DNA from: Loktanella sp. SALINAS62
GTDB lineage: Bacteria > Pseudomonadota > Alphaproteobacteria > Rhodobacterales > Rhodobacteraceae
Length of the DNA stretch: 64,000 nucleotides
Assembly: GCF_018263905.1 (NCBI RefSeq)
Contig: NZ_JAAFZU010000077.1
Span: 62,001-126,000 of the forward strand
Reading direction: 5' to 3'
Below, in pieces: positions 36,584 to 46,967 of this stretch; the stretch's first letter is position 1, and every line of letters begins with the position of its first letter. Under the pieces are notes generated by a model. The model did not search any database and was not told where the DNA came from. It was given only the letters and a program-made list of their open reading frames with translations. Both the position numbers and the translations under genes were made by a program.

Positions 36584-37743
36584 CCCATCGCCTTCATCAA
36601 CTCTCGGCCCACCAGCATCCGGCGGATTTCAGACGTGCCCGCCCCGATTTCCATCAGTTTGGCATCGCGGAACAGGCGCGCCACGGGCGCATCGGCCATG
36701 AAACCGGCACCGCCCATCGCCTGCACCGCCTGATGCGCCTGTACCATCGCCTGTTCGGACGCATACAGACAGCAGGCCGCCGCATCCTGCCGCGTAACCG
36801 TGCCACGGTCACAGGCGCGCGCGACTTCATAGACATAGGCGCGGGCGGAATTCATCGCGGTGTACATATCCGCGATCTTGCCCTGCATCAGCTGGAACGA
36901 CCCGATGGGCTGACCAAACTGTTTGCGCTGCGCAAGATAGGGCATGATTTCATCCAGACAGGCGGCCATGATCCCCAGACCGATGCCTGCCAGCACCACG
37001 CGTTCGTAATCCAGCCCTGACATCAGCACGGCGACACCGCGTCCTTCCTCACCCACAACGTTGTCAAACGGCACTGCGACATCGTCGAACACCAGTTCCG
37101 CCGTGTTCGACCCACGCATCCCCAGCTTGTCGAAATGCGCGCTGGTGCTGAAACCGTTCATGTCCTTTTCGATCAAAAAGGCCGTGATCCCCTTGGCACC
37201 CGCCTCGCGGTCGGTCTTGGCGTACACCAGCAGCGTATCCGCGTCGGGACCATTGGTGATCCAGTATTTCGTGCCGTTCAGGCGGTAGTGATCGTTGCGC
37301 TTTTCCGCGCTCAGCGTCATCGACACGACGTCCGACCCGGCGCCTGCCTCGCTCATGGCCAGCGCGCCGACGTGTTCGCCGCTGACCAGCTTTGGCAGGT
37401 ATTTGGCGCGCTGCGCGTCGGTGCCGTTCAGCTTGATCTGGTTTACGCACAGATTCGAATGCGCCCCATAGGACAGGCTGACCGATGCGCTGGCGCGCGC
37501 GATTTCTTCGATCGCGACGGTATGTGCAAGATAGGACATGCCCGCACCGCCGTATTCTTCGGGCACGGTGACACCCAGCAGCCCCAGATCGCCCATTTCG
37601 CGCCATAATGCAGGCGGGAAGGCATTGTCGCGGTCGATTGCGGCCGCCATGGGTTTCAGCCGCGTCTGCGCCCAGTCGTGCACGGTATCACGCAGCGCAT
37701 TCACATCTTCGCCCAGATCAAACGTCATGGATGCATTGAACAT
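36580..37743 (-). CDS. ivd: Isovaleryl-CoA dehydrogenase
   Basis: This 387-residue FAD acyl-CoA dehydrogenase oxidises isovaleryl-CoA to 3-methylcrotonyl-CoA in leucine catabolism. The [14 protein letters not shown] segment (90-103) and the catalytic Glu247 in [12 protein letters not shown] are features of the isovaleryl-specific branch; other family members place the catalytic base elsewhere. The FAD-binding WITNG motif and C-terminal YGGAGFM-like [12 protein letters not shown] are present. It is the first gene of the operon that continues to mccB and mccA. A palindrome lies just upstream. Confidence 0.94.
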   Translation of the reverse strand: MFNASMTFDLGEDVNALRDTVHDWAQTRLKPMAAAIDRDNAFPPALWREMGDLGLLGVTVPEEYGGAGMSYLAHTVAIEEIARASASVSLSYGAHSNLCVNQIKLNGTDAQRAKYLPKLVSGEHVGALAMSEAGAGSDVVSMTLSAEKRNDHYRLNGTKYWITNGPDADTLLVYAKTDREAGAKGITAFLIEKDMNGFSTSAHFDKLGMRGSNTAELVFDDVAVPFDNVVGEEGRGVAVLMSGLDYERVVLAGIGLGIMAACLDEIMPYLAQRKQFGQPIGSFQLMQGKIADMYTAMNSARAYVYEVARACDRGTVTRQDAAACCLYASEQAMVQAHQAVQAMGGAGFMADAPVARLFRDAKLMEIGAGTSEIRRMLVGRELMKAMG

Positions 37744-37757
37744 GGTCCGGGTCCTTT

Positions 37758-37775
37758 ATTGAACGGTTGTTCAAT
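37758..37775. promoter_or_regulatory. Palindrome upstream of the ivd operon, candidate operator
   Basis: ATTGAACGGTTGTTCAAT is an 18-base element with 7-base arms and a 4-base centre. It begins 15 bases upstream of the ivd start and lies between divergent ivd and creA. Size and symmetry suit a TetR- or MerR-type repressor site; no regulator gene lies in the window. Leucine-catabolism operons are commonly regulated by such proteins. Confidence 0.5.
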
Positions 37776-37844
37776 TCGTATGCCACGCAAGCCCACCCGG
37801 TCAAGCGTCTTGCCCTGTCCGGTAGACACGCTATGACGCATGAT

Positions 37845-38300
37845 ATGAAAAATATCCTGCTTGCTGCCCTGATCGCCCTGCCCGCAACCGCCAAATCCGA
37901 AGAGGTCGGCAAGGTCGGCGTCGACTGGGTCGGCAACGACATCGTGATAGAGGCGCTGACCGACCCAAAGGTGCAAGGCGTCACCTGCCATCTGTCCTAT
38001 TTCGACAGGTCCATCATTGACCGCCTCAGCCAAGGCAACTGGTTCGAGGATCCATCAAACGCGTCCATCGCCTGCCGCCAGACCGGTCCCATCGTGATCG
38101 GTGACATCGACCGCAGCGACGGTGGCGAAAACGTGTTTCGTGAACGCCAGTCCGTGCTGCTGAAATCGCTTCGCGTCAAACGCATCTATGACGAGGCGAA
38201 TCAGACCCTGATCTACCTTGCCCATGCGACGGAACTGACCCAGGGCTCTGCCAAGATGTCGATCTCGACCGTGCCACTGTATGTGCCGGTGGCGGATTAG
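37845..38300 (+). CDS. creA: CreA-family periplasmic protein
   Basis: This protein of about 151 residues starts at 37845 (MKNILLAALIALPATAKS), which gives a clean signal peptide; an ATG at 37833 adds four residues. The mature part has the family's VGVDWVGNDIVIEALTDPKVQGVTCHLSYFD start, with the paired Cys (VTCHLS and IACRQTG) and the FRERQSVLLKSLRVKRIYD and TLIYLAHATEL blocks. CreA is a conserved periplasmic protein of unknown biochemical function. It is monocistronic and divergent from ivd. Confidence 0.9.
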   Translation: MKNILLAALIALPATAKSEEVGKVGVDWVGNDIVIEALTDPKVQGVTCHLSYFDRSIIDRLSQGNWFEDPSNASIACRQTGPIVIGDIDRSDGGENVFRERQSVLLKSLRVKRIYDEANQTLIYLAHATELTQGSAKMSISTVPLYVPVAD

Positions 38301-38330
38301 GCTTTCGTGGCGCAGTAAAAGCGTCCCCTC

Positions 38331-38849
38331 TCACCGTCCCACGCCATAGGCCCGCAGATCAAGCTTCAGGAAATGCGCGCGTTCGTCGCGGGTCAGCGGG
38401 TAGCGGCGCAGCATGCAATCGTGTTCGGATTTGGCGCGCGCGCCCCAGTCGCCCCGCAGATGGTCCATCAGGCGCACATGCGCGTCGATCCATGTCACGC
38501 GCGAATAATTCGTGCTGCCGATCAGCCCCGCCAGACGGTCGGGCAATCGGGTGCCTAGCTTGCCCAGCCAGACCGGCGGCGTCGTGATGCGGTGGCGTTC
38601 TTCTTCGGCCATGGCGATGGCGCGGGTGCGCCGGAACATGATCTGGTAGATCATTTCGTATCCATCGACCGCCTCGCGCGATATCTCTGCCCCGTCGGCA
38701 TCGACGACCAGCTCATAGAACGGACCGTCGCCTTCGGCATGCGGCGTGCCATCGCCGCGCGGCGCATGGTCCAGCGTCCATGTGGGGTCGGGCTGGCCAA
38801 GCTTTGCCAGCAGATCACGAATTTCCGTTTCGATCTCGGTCCGGGTCAT
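38331..38849 (-). CDS. Imm63-like immunity protein
   Basis: This 172-residue protein has the pattern I associate with Immunity protein 63: N-terminal helix EIETEIRDLLAKLGQP, then FYELVVDADGAEISREAVDGYEMIYQIMFRRTRAIAMAEEERHRI-type segments, with WGARAKSEHDCMLRRYPL at the C-terminus. Imm63 proteins are found with polymorphic or contact-dependent toxins. No toxin, RHS or CDI gene is nearby; it follows a DegT aminotransferase with a 4-base overlap. The pattern match is from memory, and the toxin partner, if any, is outside the window. Confidence 0.6.
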   Translation of the reverse strand: MTRTEIETEIRDLLAKLGQPDPTWTLDHAPRGDGTPHAEGDGPFYELVVDADGAEISREAVDGYEMIYQIMFRRTRAIAMAEEERHRITTPPVWLGKLGTRLPDRLAGLIGSTNYSRVTWIDAHVRLMDHLRGDWGARAKSEHDCMLRRYPLTRDERAHFLKLDLRAYGVGR

Positions 38850-40033
38850 GCCGCGTCCCTTTCGACTTCCGACCGGATGATCCGCGCGATCAGCGCGCAG
38901 TCATCCACGCTCAGCGTCAGCGGCAGACGCATATCCAGCAACCCTGCAAGCACCCGGTCGCTGTCGGGCAACGGCTCAGACGCGGCATAGCGCCAGTGGT
39001 CATAGCGTGATGTGAAACCCGCAGGGTCCGGCGCGCCGAACCATTTCAGCACCACGCCGCGCGCCGCACAGCGCGCGACCACGCCGCGCACCGCATCGGC
39101 GTCCCACCCCGGCAACAGAAACTGAAACGACGACGCGACATAGGATTCGGCGGCAGGCCGGTGCGGCAGGTAAATCCCGTTGATTCCGGCCAGCCCCGCC
39201 ACCACCGCATCATACAATGCGTTCCAACGCATAGCCTGTCGCGGCAGGTCCGCCAGTTGCGGGCGCAGGATCGCCGCGCGCAGATTGTCCATCCGTCCGG
39301 AAATGTTGGGCACCTGATACCGCAGGTCGGCAAACGCCTCTGGCGGGGGGGCGGCGATATGGCTGTCGTACAGCATATAGCTGCCCGACAGCAGTATCGC
39401 CCGCGCGGCCACTTCCGCATCGTCGGTGATCAGCAAACCACCTTCGCCCGCATTGATGTGTTTATAGGTCTGGGTCGAAAAACAGCCGATCCGCCCCCAG
39501 CGCCCCGACGGCACGCCGTCCCATGCGGCACCCATCGTATGTGCGCAATCCTCGATCACGGTGACGCCCGCCGCGTCGCAAAGGTCCATCAGCGCGCGCA
39601 TGTCGCACAGATGGCCGCGCATATGCGACAACAGCAGCACACGGGCCTGCGGCAGTTTCGCCGCCAGATCATCAAGGTCGATCACCAGATCACGCGTCAC
39701 GCCCACATACACCGGAACAGCCCCAACCCCCGCAATCGCCCCCGGTACCGGGGCTAGCGTAAATGCGTTGGTCAGCACAGTGTCGCCCGGACCGACACCG
39801 CAGGCGCGCAGCGCGCACCCCAGCGCATAACCGCCCGATGCCACAGCCAAACAATAACGCGCACCGGACTGCGCGGCAAAATCCTGTTCCAGCAACGCCG
39901 CCTCCGCGACCTCTGCCCCTGCGGTATTGTAGCGGTGCAAACGGCCATGCCGCATCACGGCCACCGCCGCCGCGATCGACGCATCCGGCAGCGGTTCCTG
40001 CTGCGTGAAACTGCCCTGAAAACGTTCCTCCAT
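38846..40033 (-). CDS. DegT/DnrJ/EryC1/StrS-type PLP aminotransferase-like protein
   Basis: This 395-residue PLP protein has the fold-type I sugar aminotransferase layout. Residues VASGGYALGCALRACGVGPGD anchor the cofactor phosphate, VIEDCAHTMGA (160-170) supplies the ring Asp162, and TYKHINAGEGG holds the Schiff-base Lys191. Such enzymes aminate nucleotide-linked sugars for surface glycans. No other sugar-nucleotide synthesis gene is in this cassette. The start at 40033 (MEERFQGSFTQQE) was preferred over the longer frame to 40165, which overlaps the phosphatase and is not family-like. It overlaps the Imm63-like gene by 4 bases. Confidence 0.85.
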   Translation of the reverse strand: MEERFQGSFTQQEPLPDASIAAAVAVMRHGRLHRYNTAGAEVAEAALLEQDFAAQSGARYCLAVASGGYALGCALRACGVGPGDTVLTNAFTLAPVPGAIAGVGAVPVYVGVTRDLVIDLDDLAAKLPQARVLLLSHMRGHLCDMRALMDLCDAAGVTVIEDCAHTMGAAWDGVPSGRWGRIGCFSTQTYKHINAGEGGLLITDDAEVAARAILLSGSYMLYDSHIAAPPPEAFADLRYQVPNISGRMDNLRAAILRPQLADLPRQAMRWNALYDAVVAGLAGINGIYLPHRPAAESYVASSFQFLLPGWDADAVRGVVARCAARGVVLKWFGAPDPAGFTSRYDHWRYAASEPLPDSDRVLAGLLDMRLPLTLSVDDCALIARIIRSEVERDAA

Positions 40034-40064
40034 CAGCAGAGTGTTCAGGATATGGACAGCAGCG

Positions 40065-40736
40065 TCAACGCCCCAACAGATCGACCGCGATCCGGTCCAG
40101 ATCAGTGTAGCGGTGCAGTGCCACGTCATGATCAAGGTCCAGCACCGCATGACCTGACGGACCAAAGGACACCATCACCATCGGCACACCCGCCGCGCGC
40201 GCGGTATCGGAATCGGTCTGCGTATCACCAACCAGAAACGCCCGGTCCGCCACCCCGCCCGCACGACTGACCGCCGCGTGGAACGGCGCGGGGTCCGGTT
40301 TGCTGACCGTCAGCGTATCGGCAGAGATCACCGCGTCGAACACGTCCTGCGCGTCCAGCGCCGCCAGCAGTAGTGTCGTCAGCCTGCCCGGCTTGTTGGT
40401 GCAGATCGCGGTCTTGAACCCCGCAGCCCGCAGCCGTGCCACGGCGTCCAGCGCGCCCTCATAGAAATAACTGTGCCGCGCGATATCACGCGCATAATGG
40501 TCCAACAGCGGCTGATATTGCGCATCCACGTCCACTTCGTGATCGCCGGCGCCACGCAAGCGTTCGAACCCCAGCCGCAGCATCGCGCGCGCACCCCTGA
40601 CCGCCGTACCGCCGTCTTGCGGGTGCTGCAGCGGGGCGTCATGGCCCAACCCCGCAAAGCAGGCATTCGCCGCCGCCAGCAGATCCCCGCTGGTATCCAT
40701 CAGGGTTCCGTCCAGATCAAAAACAACACAACGCAT
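40065..40736 (-). CDS. gph: HAD phosphatase, phosphoglycolate phosphatase-like
   Basis: This 223-residue haloacid-dehalogenase-like hydrolase starts at 40736, MRCVVFDLDGTLMDT, with nucleophile Asp in DLDGT. Motif II is in CTNKPGR, and motifs III/IV are SKPDPAPF and VGDTQTDSDTARAAGVP. The helical cap lies at about 14-90. Motif details suit Gph, but narrow substrate specificity cannot be read from sequence. It leads a three-gene minus-strand cassette with the DegT and Imm63-like genes (31-base spacing) and is divergent from glmU. Confidence 0.8.
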   Translation of the reverse strand: MRCVVFDLDGTLMDTSGDLLAAANACFAGLGHDAPLQHPQDGGTAVRGARAMLRLGFERLRGAGDHEVDVDAQYQPLLDHYARDIARHSYFYEGALDAVARLRAAGFKTAICTNKPGRLTTLLLAALDAQDVFDAVISADTLTVSKPDPAPFHAAVSRAGGVADRAFLVGDTQTDSDTARAAGVPMVMVSFGPSGHAVLDLDHDVALHRYTDLDRIAVDLLGR

Positions 40737-40857
40737 GGGCCCATCCTGTTCCGTGGCCATATTACCGACCGTAAAGCTTTGTGACAGCACGCTGCCTTGT
40801 GCGCTCTGCCCGATCGGCTACAACGCGTCCAGACCGAAGATGGAGCATTGGGACCAG

Positions 40858-42210
40858 ATGGCAACCGCATTGATCGTTCTGGCCGCAGGCAAGGGCACCC
40901 GCATGCAATCCGACCTGCCAAAGGTCTTGCATCCCCTTGGCGCAGCCCCCCTGCTGGTGCACGCGCTGTCGGCCGGTGGCGCCCTGGACCCCGACCGCAC
41001 GGTCGTGGTGGCGGGCCACGGTGCGGATCTGGTGGAACGGACAGCGCTGGGTTTTGACGACCGGATCGCCACCGTGCGCCAGACCGAACAGCTGGGCACT
41101 GCCCACGCCGTCGCACAGGCACGCGCAGCACTGGACGGATTCGACGGCGATGCTGTGGTGCTGTACGGCGACACGCCTTTCATCACCGGTGAAACACTGG
41201 AAACGATGATCGCCGCCCGCGCCGACCACGATGTCGTGGTGCTGGGCTTTCGGGCTGCCGACCCCGGCCGCTACGGGCGGCTGGTGATGGACGGCGACAC
41301 GCTGACCGGCATCGTGGAATACAAGGACGCGGACGATGCGACCCGCGCGATCACGCTGTGCAATTCCGGTGTTGTCGCCGCCGATGCCGCGACGCTGTTT
41401 TCGCTGATCGATGCGGTCGGCAACGACAATGCCAGCGGCGAATATTATCTGACCGATATCGTGGGCCTTGCCCGCGCGCGGGGTCTGTCCGCCGGTGTCG
41501 TGACCTGCGCCGAATCCGAAACGCTGGGCATCAACACCCGCGCCGAACTCGCCGCTGCCGAAACCGCGTTCCAGTCGCGGATGCGCGCACGCGCATTGGA
41601 CGACGGCGTCACCCTGCCCGCGCCCGATACGGTCATCTTTGCCCATGACACATACATCGGCGCCGATGCACTGATCGAACCCTATGTCGTCTTTGCCCCC
41701 GGCGTGACGGTGGAAAGCGGGGCCACCATCCGCGCCTTCAGCCATCTCGAAGGCTGCCATGTCAGCCGGGGTGCGATCGTCGGCCCATACGCCCGCCTGC
41801 GCCCCGGTGCGGAACTGTCCGAAAACGCGCGCGTCGGCAATTTCGTCGAAATCAAGAACGCAACGCTGGGCGAAGGCGCCAAGGTCAATCACCTGTCCTA
41901 TATCGGGGACGCACAGATCGGCGCACGCAGCAACATCGGCGCGGGCACCATCACCTGCAACTACGACGGCGTCTTCAAATACCGCACCACCGTGGGCGAC
42001 GATGCCTTTATCGGGTCGAACACCATGCTGGTGGCCCCCGTCACCGTGGGCGACCGCGCCCTGACCGGATCGGGGTCGGTCATCACGCAGGACATCCCCG
42101 CCGAAGCACTGGCGCTGGCCCGCGCCCGTCAGGTGAACAAACCCGGTCTGGCCCAACGCCTGATGGGCAAACTCAAGGCCCTGAAGGCCGCTCAGACAAA
42201 GGACCACTGA
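40858..42210 (+). CDS. glmU: Bifunctional GlcNAc-1-P uridyltransferase / GlcN-1-P acetyltransferase
   Basis: This 450-residue enzyme acetylates glucosamine-1-P and forms UDP-GlcNAc, the precursor of peptidoglycan and lipid A. The N-terminal pyrophosphorylase domain begins MATALIVLAAGKGTRMQSDLPKVLHPLG-like sequence, with the usual signature at residues 8-20. The C-terminal left-handed beta-helix shows hexapeptide repeats and the conserved GPYARLRPGAELSENARVGNF and NYDGVFKYRT-type segments. ATG 40858 was chosen over an in-frame upstream start because it matches the family. It is followed by glmS after two bases, so glucosamine synthesis and use are linked. Confidence 0.97.
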   Translation: MATALIVLAAGKGTRMQSDLPKVLHPLGAAPLLVHALSAGGALDPDRTVVVAGHGADLVERTALGFDDRIATVRQTEQLGTAHAVAQARAALDGFDGDAVVLYGDTPFITGETLETMIAARADHDVVVLGFRAADPGRYGRLVMDGDTLTGIVEYKDADDATRAITLCNSGVVAADAATLFSLIDAVGNDNASGEYYLTDIVGLARARGLSAGVVTCAESETLGINTRAELAAAETAFQSRMRARALDDGVTLPAPDTVIFAHDTYIGADALIEPYVVFAPGVTVESGATIRAFSHLEGCHVSRGAIVGPYARLRPGAELSENARVGNFVEIKNATLGEGAKVNHLSYIGDAQIGARSNIGAGTITCNYDGVFKYRTTVGDDAFIGSNTMLVAPVTVGDRALTGSGSVITQDIPAEALALARARQVNKPGLAQRLMGKLKALKAAQTKDH

Positions 42211-42212
42211 AT

Positions 42213-44036
<1,824 letters not shown>

Positions 44037-44059
44037 CGCGGCCTGCCTCTTCTTCTTGC

Positions 44060-44109
44060 CAGAAATATCCCGGGGGGCCGCGCGGCACGCGCGGCGGGGG
44101 CAGCGCCCC
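44060..44109 (+). repeat. Intergenic repeat, copy A, downstream of glmS
   Basis: The element reads AGAAATATCCCGGGG, then an 8-bp hairpin (GCCGCGCG/CGCGCGGC, 44077-44095), then GGGGGCAGCGCCCC, itself a 5-bp hairpin. It lies 24 bases past the glmS stop in the sense direction. The same conserved ends with a different inner hairpin recur at 48022-48072 on the other strand. It probably functions as a 3'-end structure or spreads as a dispersed repeat. Confidence 0.65.
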
Positions 44110-44120
44110 GACCCGGTCCG

Positions 44121-44600
44121 CTACCTGCGCGATACGGTCACTTCGGCGATTTCGGTCAGCGGGATGTCCAGCAGCCGCATGGCGGGCAGCGACATTTCAC
44201 TGCCCGATCCGACCGCCCCGCCTGACGGGCGCAATTCAACGTTGGCTTCATTCGACCGATAGGTCACGCGGCCGTGCGTCAACGCCGTCACCAGCGGTGT
44301 TTTCAGCCAGATCCCCGGATCGGCGGGCGATCCCAACGTCACCAGCGTCGTGCCCAGCGTGGCGGACACCGGCGTCGTGATCTCCAGTGCCGCGGCCTTG
44401 TCGGCGTCGGTGGTGGTGTCGAATTCATCGACCGTCACCGCGGCTTCAGGCGGCGGCGGTGGCGGCGTGGGGTCCAATGTTGCCACCGGTGCGCTTGTGG
44501 GTGCGGGACCGCCCGGTGCTGTGACAGGGGCTGTCGCGGGGGCCATCATGGCCTCGCAGGCGGACAGGGCGACGACGGGGATCAAGAGCAATGCTTTCAT
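44121..44600 (-). CDS. Putative lipoprotein of unknown function
   Basis: This 159-residue protein starts at ATG 44600; a TTG nine bases upstream would add three residues. The signal peptide MKALLLIPVVALSAC has the lipobox LSAC (Cys15). A long Pro/Ala/Thr linker, including six consecutive Pro, precedes a compact beta-rich domain: TLGTTLVTLGSPADPGIWLKTPLV and later MRLLDIPLTEIAEVTVSRR. Similar proteins in Rhodobacteraceae are sometimes mislabelled D-galactarate dehydratase; I see no such enzyme domain. The last domain may be a small periplasmic fold. Confidence 0.7.
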   Translation of the reverse strand: MKALLLIPVVALSACEAMMAPATAPVTAPGGPAPTSAPVATLDPTPPPPPPEAAVTVDEFDTTTDADKAAALEITTPVSATLGTTLVTLGSPADPGIWLKTPLVTALTHGRVTYRSNEANVELRPSGGAVGSGSEMSLPAMRLLDIPLTEIAEVTVSRR

Positions 44601-44685
44601 GACCGACAAGATACGCCGCCACGACAGCGTGACAAGGCCAAGGTCTTGCCTTGCGCGCCTGATCGCCCGTGCATAGGTTCAAGTT

Positions 44686-45690
44686 ATGAATGCACCGTTG
44701 ATCGACCCTTTCGCCCGCGCCATCCGTTACCTGCGGGTTTCGGTGACAGACCGCTGTGATTTCCGCTGCGTCTATTGCATGTCGGAAAACATGACGTTCC
44801 TGCCCAAAAAGGAACTGCTGACGCTCGAAGAACTGGATCGCATGTGTAGCGCATTCGTCCGGTTGGGCGTGGAAAAGCTGCGGATTACCGGCGGCGAACC
44901 GCTGGTGCGGCGCGATATCATGACCTTTTTCCGGTCCATGTCGCGGCATCTGGACAGCGGCGCACTCAAGGAACTGACCCTGACCACCAACGGCAGCCAG
45001 CTTGCGCGGTTTGCCGACGATCTTTACGCCGCCGGCGTGCGCCGCGTGAACGTCAGCCTTGATACGCTGGACGAGGCGAAATTTGCCCGCGTGACCCGCT
45101 GGGGACGCCTGCCGCAGGTGCTCCGCGGCATCGATGCCGCCCAAAAAGCAGGACTGCGGGTCAAGCTGAACGCCGTCGCACTGAAAGATTTCAACGAAGA
45201 AGAGCTGTTCACCCTGACCGGCTGGTGTGCCGCCCGCGATATCGACCTGACCTTTATCGAGGTCATGCCGATGGGCGACATCGGAAACGAGGACCGCGTC
45301 GGCCAGTTCTGGTCGCTCAAGGATCTGCGCGCCGACCTTGCGACACGCTACACCGTGACCGATCTTCCCGAATCGACCGGTGGTCCGGCCCGCTATGTCC
45401 GGCTGGAAGAAACCGGTCAAAATATCGGCTTCATCACGCCGCTGTCCCATAACTTCTGCGAATCCTGCAACCGCGTGCGGATCACCTGCACCGGCGAAAT
45501 CTACACCTGTCTGGGCCAAGAAGGTCATTCCGACCTGCGCGCGCCGCTGCGGTCGTCCGAATCGGATGCCATACTGGACGACGCGATCCGCGCGGCCATC
45601 GCACTCAAACCCAAGGGCCATGATTTCGACTATTCGCGGCAGACCGCCGACGGTCAGGTGTCCCGCCACATGAGCCATACCGGCGGCTGA
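44686..45690 (+). CDS. moaA: GTP 3',8-cyclase (molybdenum cofactor biosynthesis)
   Basis: This 334-residue radical SAM enzyme makes the first intermediate of molybdenum cofactor from GTP, working with MoaC. The N-terminal cluster motif is Cys24-x3-Cys28-x2-Cys31 (in [12 protein letters not shown]) and the C-terminal cluster Cys are in [11 protein letters not shown] with a third Cys in EIYTCLGQ. The protein ends in Gly-Gly, which is needed for activity in MoaA. It precedes waaA by two bases. No other moa gene is in the window. Confidence 0.97.
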   Translation: MNAPLIDPFARAIRYLRVSVTDRCDFRCVYCMSENMTFLPKKELLTLEELDRMCSAFVRLGVEKLRITGGEPLVRRDIMTFFRSMSRHLDSGALKELTLTTNGSQLARFADDLYAAGVRRVNVSLDTLDEAKFARVTRWGRLPQVLRGIDAAQKAGLRVKLNAVALKDFNEEELFTLTGWCAARDIDLTFIEVMPMGDIGNEDRVGQFWSLKDLRADLATRYTVTDLPESTGGPARYVRLEETGQNIGFITPLSHNFCESCNRVRITCTGEIYTCLGQEGHSDLRAPLRSSESDAILDDAIRAAIALKPKGHDFDYSRQTADGQVSRHMSHTGG

Positions 45691-45692
45691 CG

Positions 45693-46967
45693 GTGACCGC
45701 GCCGCCGATGCTGCTGCGGCTTTACGCGGGGCTGGCAGCACTTGCCGTGCCGTTGTTGGCCCGCCGTCTGACCGCCAAACTGACCGACCACGGTGTCACA
45801 CCAGCCCGTGCGCGCGAACGGTTCGGCCATGCCACGCAATCGCGCCCCGATGGTCCGCTGATCTGGTTTCACGGTGCATCTGTCGGTGAAACGCTCAGCC
45901 TGTTGCCGCTGCTTACACCGTTGCAGGCCGCCCGCCCTGATGTGCAGGTGTTGATCACATCGGGCACCGCATCGTCGGCGGATATCCTGTCGCGGCGTCT
46001 GCCACCGGGGGCGATGCACCAGTTCGCGCCACTGGATACGGCGCGCATCCTGACACGGTTCCATGCCCATTGGCGGCCTGACCTGCTGGTGCTGATCGAA
46101 TCAGAAATCTGGCCCAATACCGTGCGGTCCTGCACCGCCCGCGACGTCCCGGTCGTCTTGCTGAACGCCCGCCTGTCGGATCGGTCGCTGCGCCGTTGGC
46201 AACGTCTGGGCGCACCTGCCCGCTGGTTGTTGGCGCAATTCGCGCTGATCGTGGCCCAGACCGACGCCACGGCGGGGAACCTGCGCGCACTGGGGGCGGA
46301 CCGCGTGCAGGTCGGGGCCAACCTCAAGGCCGCAGCCCCGCCGCCGCCCGACGATCCGGCAGCCCGCGCCACTGTCGCACAGGCGTTGGCCGGGCGACCG
46401 GTCTGGCTGGCCGCATCCACCCACGCGGGCGAAGACGCGGCAATTCTGGATGCCCACGCAGACCTGCGGGCCACCCGCCCCGACCTGTGTCTGATACTGG
46501 CACCACGCCACCCTGAACGCGCGGACGACATTGCCGCCCTGTGCCGCGACCGTAGCCTGACCGTCACCCGGCGCAGTCAGGGCGATGGGCCCACCGCCGC
46601 CGTTTATCTGGCGGACACGCTGGGCGAAATGGGTCTGTGGTATCGGCTGGCACCGATCACGTTTATCGCAGGGTCACTGGGCACCGCCGGGGGTCATAAC
46701 CCGTGGGAGGCCTGTATCGGCACCGCCATCCTGCACGGGCCGCAGGTCGCGAATTGTGCCGTGGATTACGCAGCCCTGCACCGCGCGGATGCCGCACAGC
46801 AGATCACGGCGCAAACCCTTGCCGCATCGGTCGCGGCCCTGCTGGATGATCCGGACCGCGCACAGGCCATGGCGCAGGCCGCACGGATCTGCCAACAGAC
46901 CCAAGGAGTCGGCACCGATGCGCTGGCCCGCCTGCTGCTTGCGATGACAAAGGACGCTGCCCCATGA
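45693..46967 (+). CDS. waaA: 3-deoxy-D-manno-octulosonic acid (Kdo) transferase
   Basis: This 424-residue inner-membrane-associated GT-B glycosyltransferase adds Kdo to lipid A precursor. It starts with GTG 45693, directly after moaA. The N-terminal hydrophobic segment LYAGLAALAVPLLARRL is a likely membrane anchor. Conserved stretches are IWFHGASVGETLSLLPLL, IESEIWPNTV and TFIAGSLGTAGGHNPWEA, which bind donor and acceptor. Its stop overlaps the next glycosyltransferase start by 4 bases, so core assembly enzymes are coupled. Confidence 0.95.
   Translation: MTAPPMLLRLYAGLAALAVPLLARRLTAKLTDHGVTPARARERFGHATQSRPDGPLIWFHGASVGETLSLLPLLTPLQAARPDVQVLITSGTASSADILSRRLPPGAMHQFAPLDTARILTRFHAHWRPDLLVLIESEIWPNTVRSCTARDVPVVLLNARLSDRSLRRWQRLGAPARWLLAQFALIVAQTDATAGNLRALGADRVQVGANLKAAAPPPPDDPAARATVAQALAGRPVWLAASTHAGEDAAILDAHADLRATRPDLCLILAPRHPERADDIAALCRDRSLTVTRRSQGDGPTAAVYLADTLGEMGLWYRLAPITFIAGSLGTAGGHNPWEACIGTAILHGPQVANCAVDYAALHRADAAQQITAQTLAASVAALLDDPDRAQAMAQAARICQQTQGVGTDALARLLLAMTKDAAP

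Noticed and set aside
40762-42207. Minus-strand open frame of about 480 codons opposite glmU
   Set aside because: It mirrors glmU almost exactly and has His/Gly/Asp-rich, motif-free sequence.
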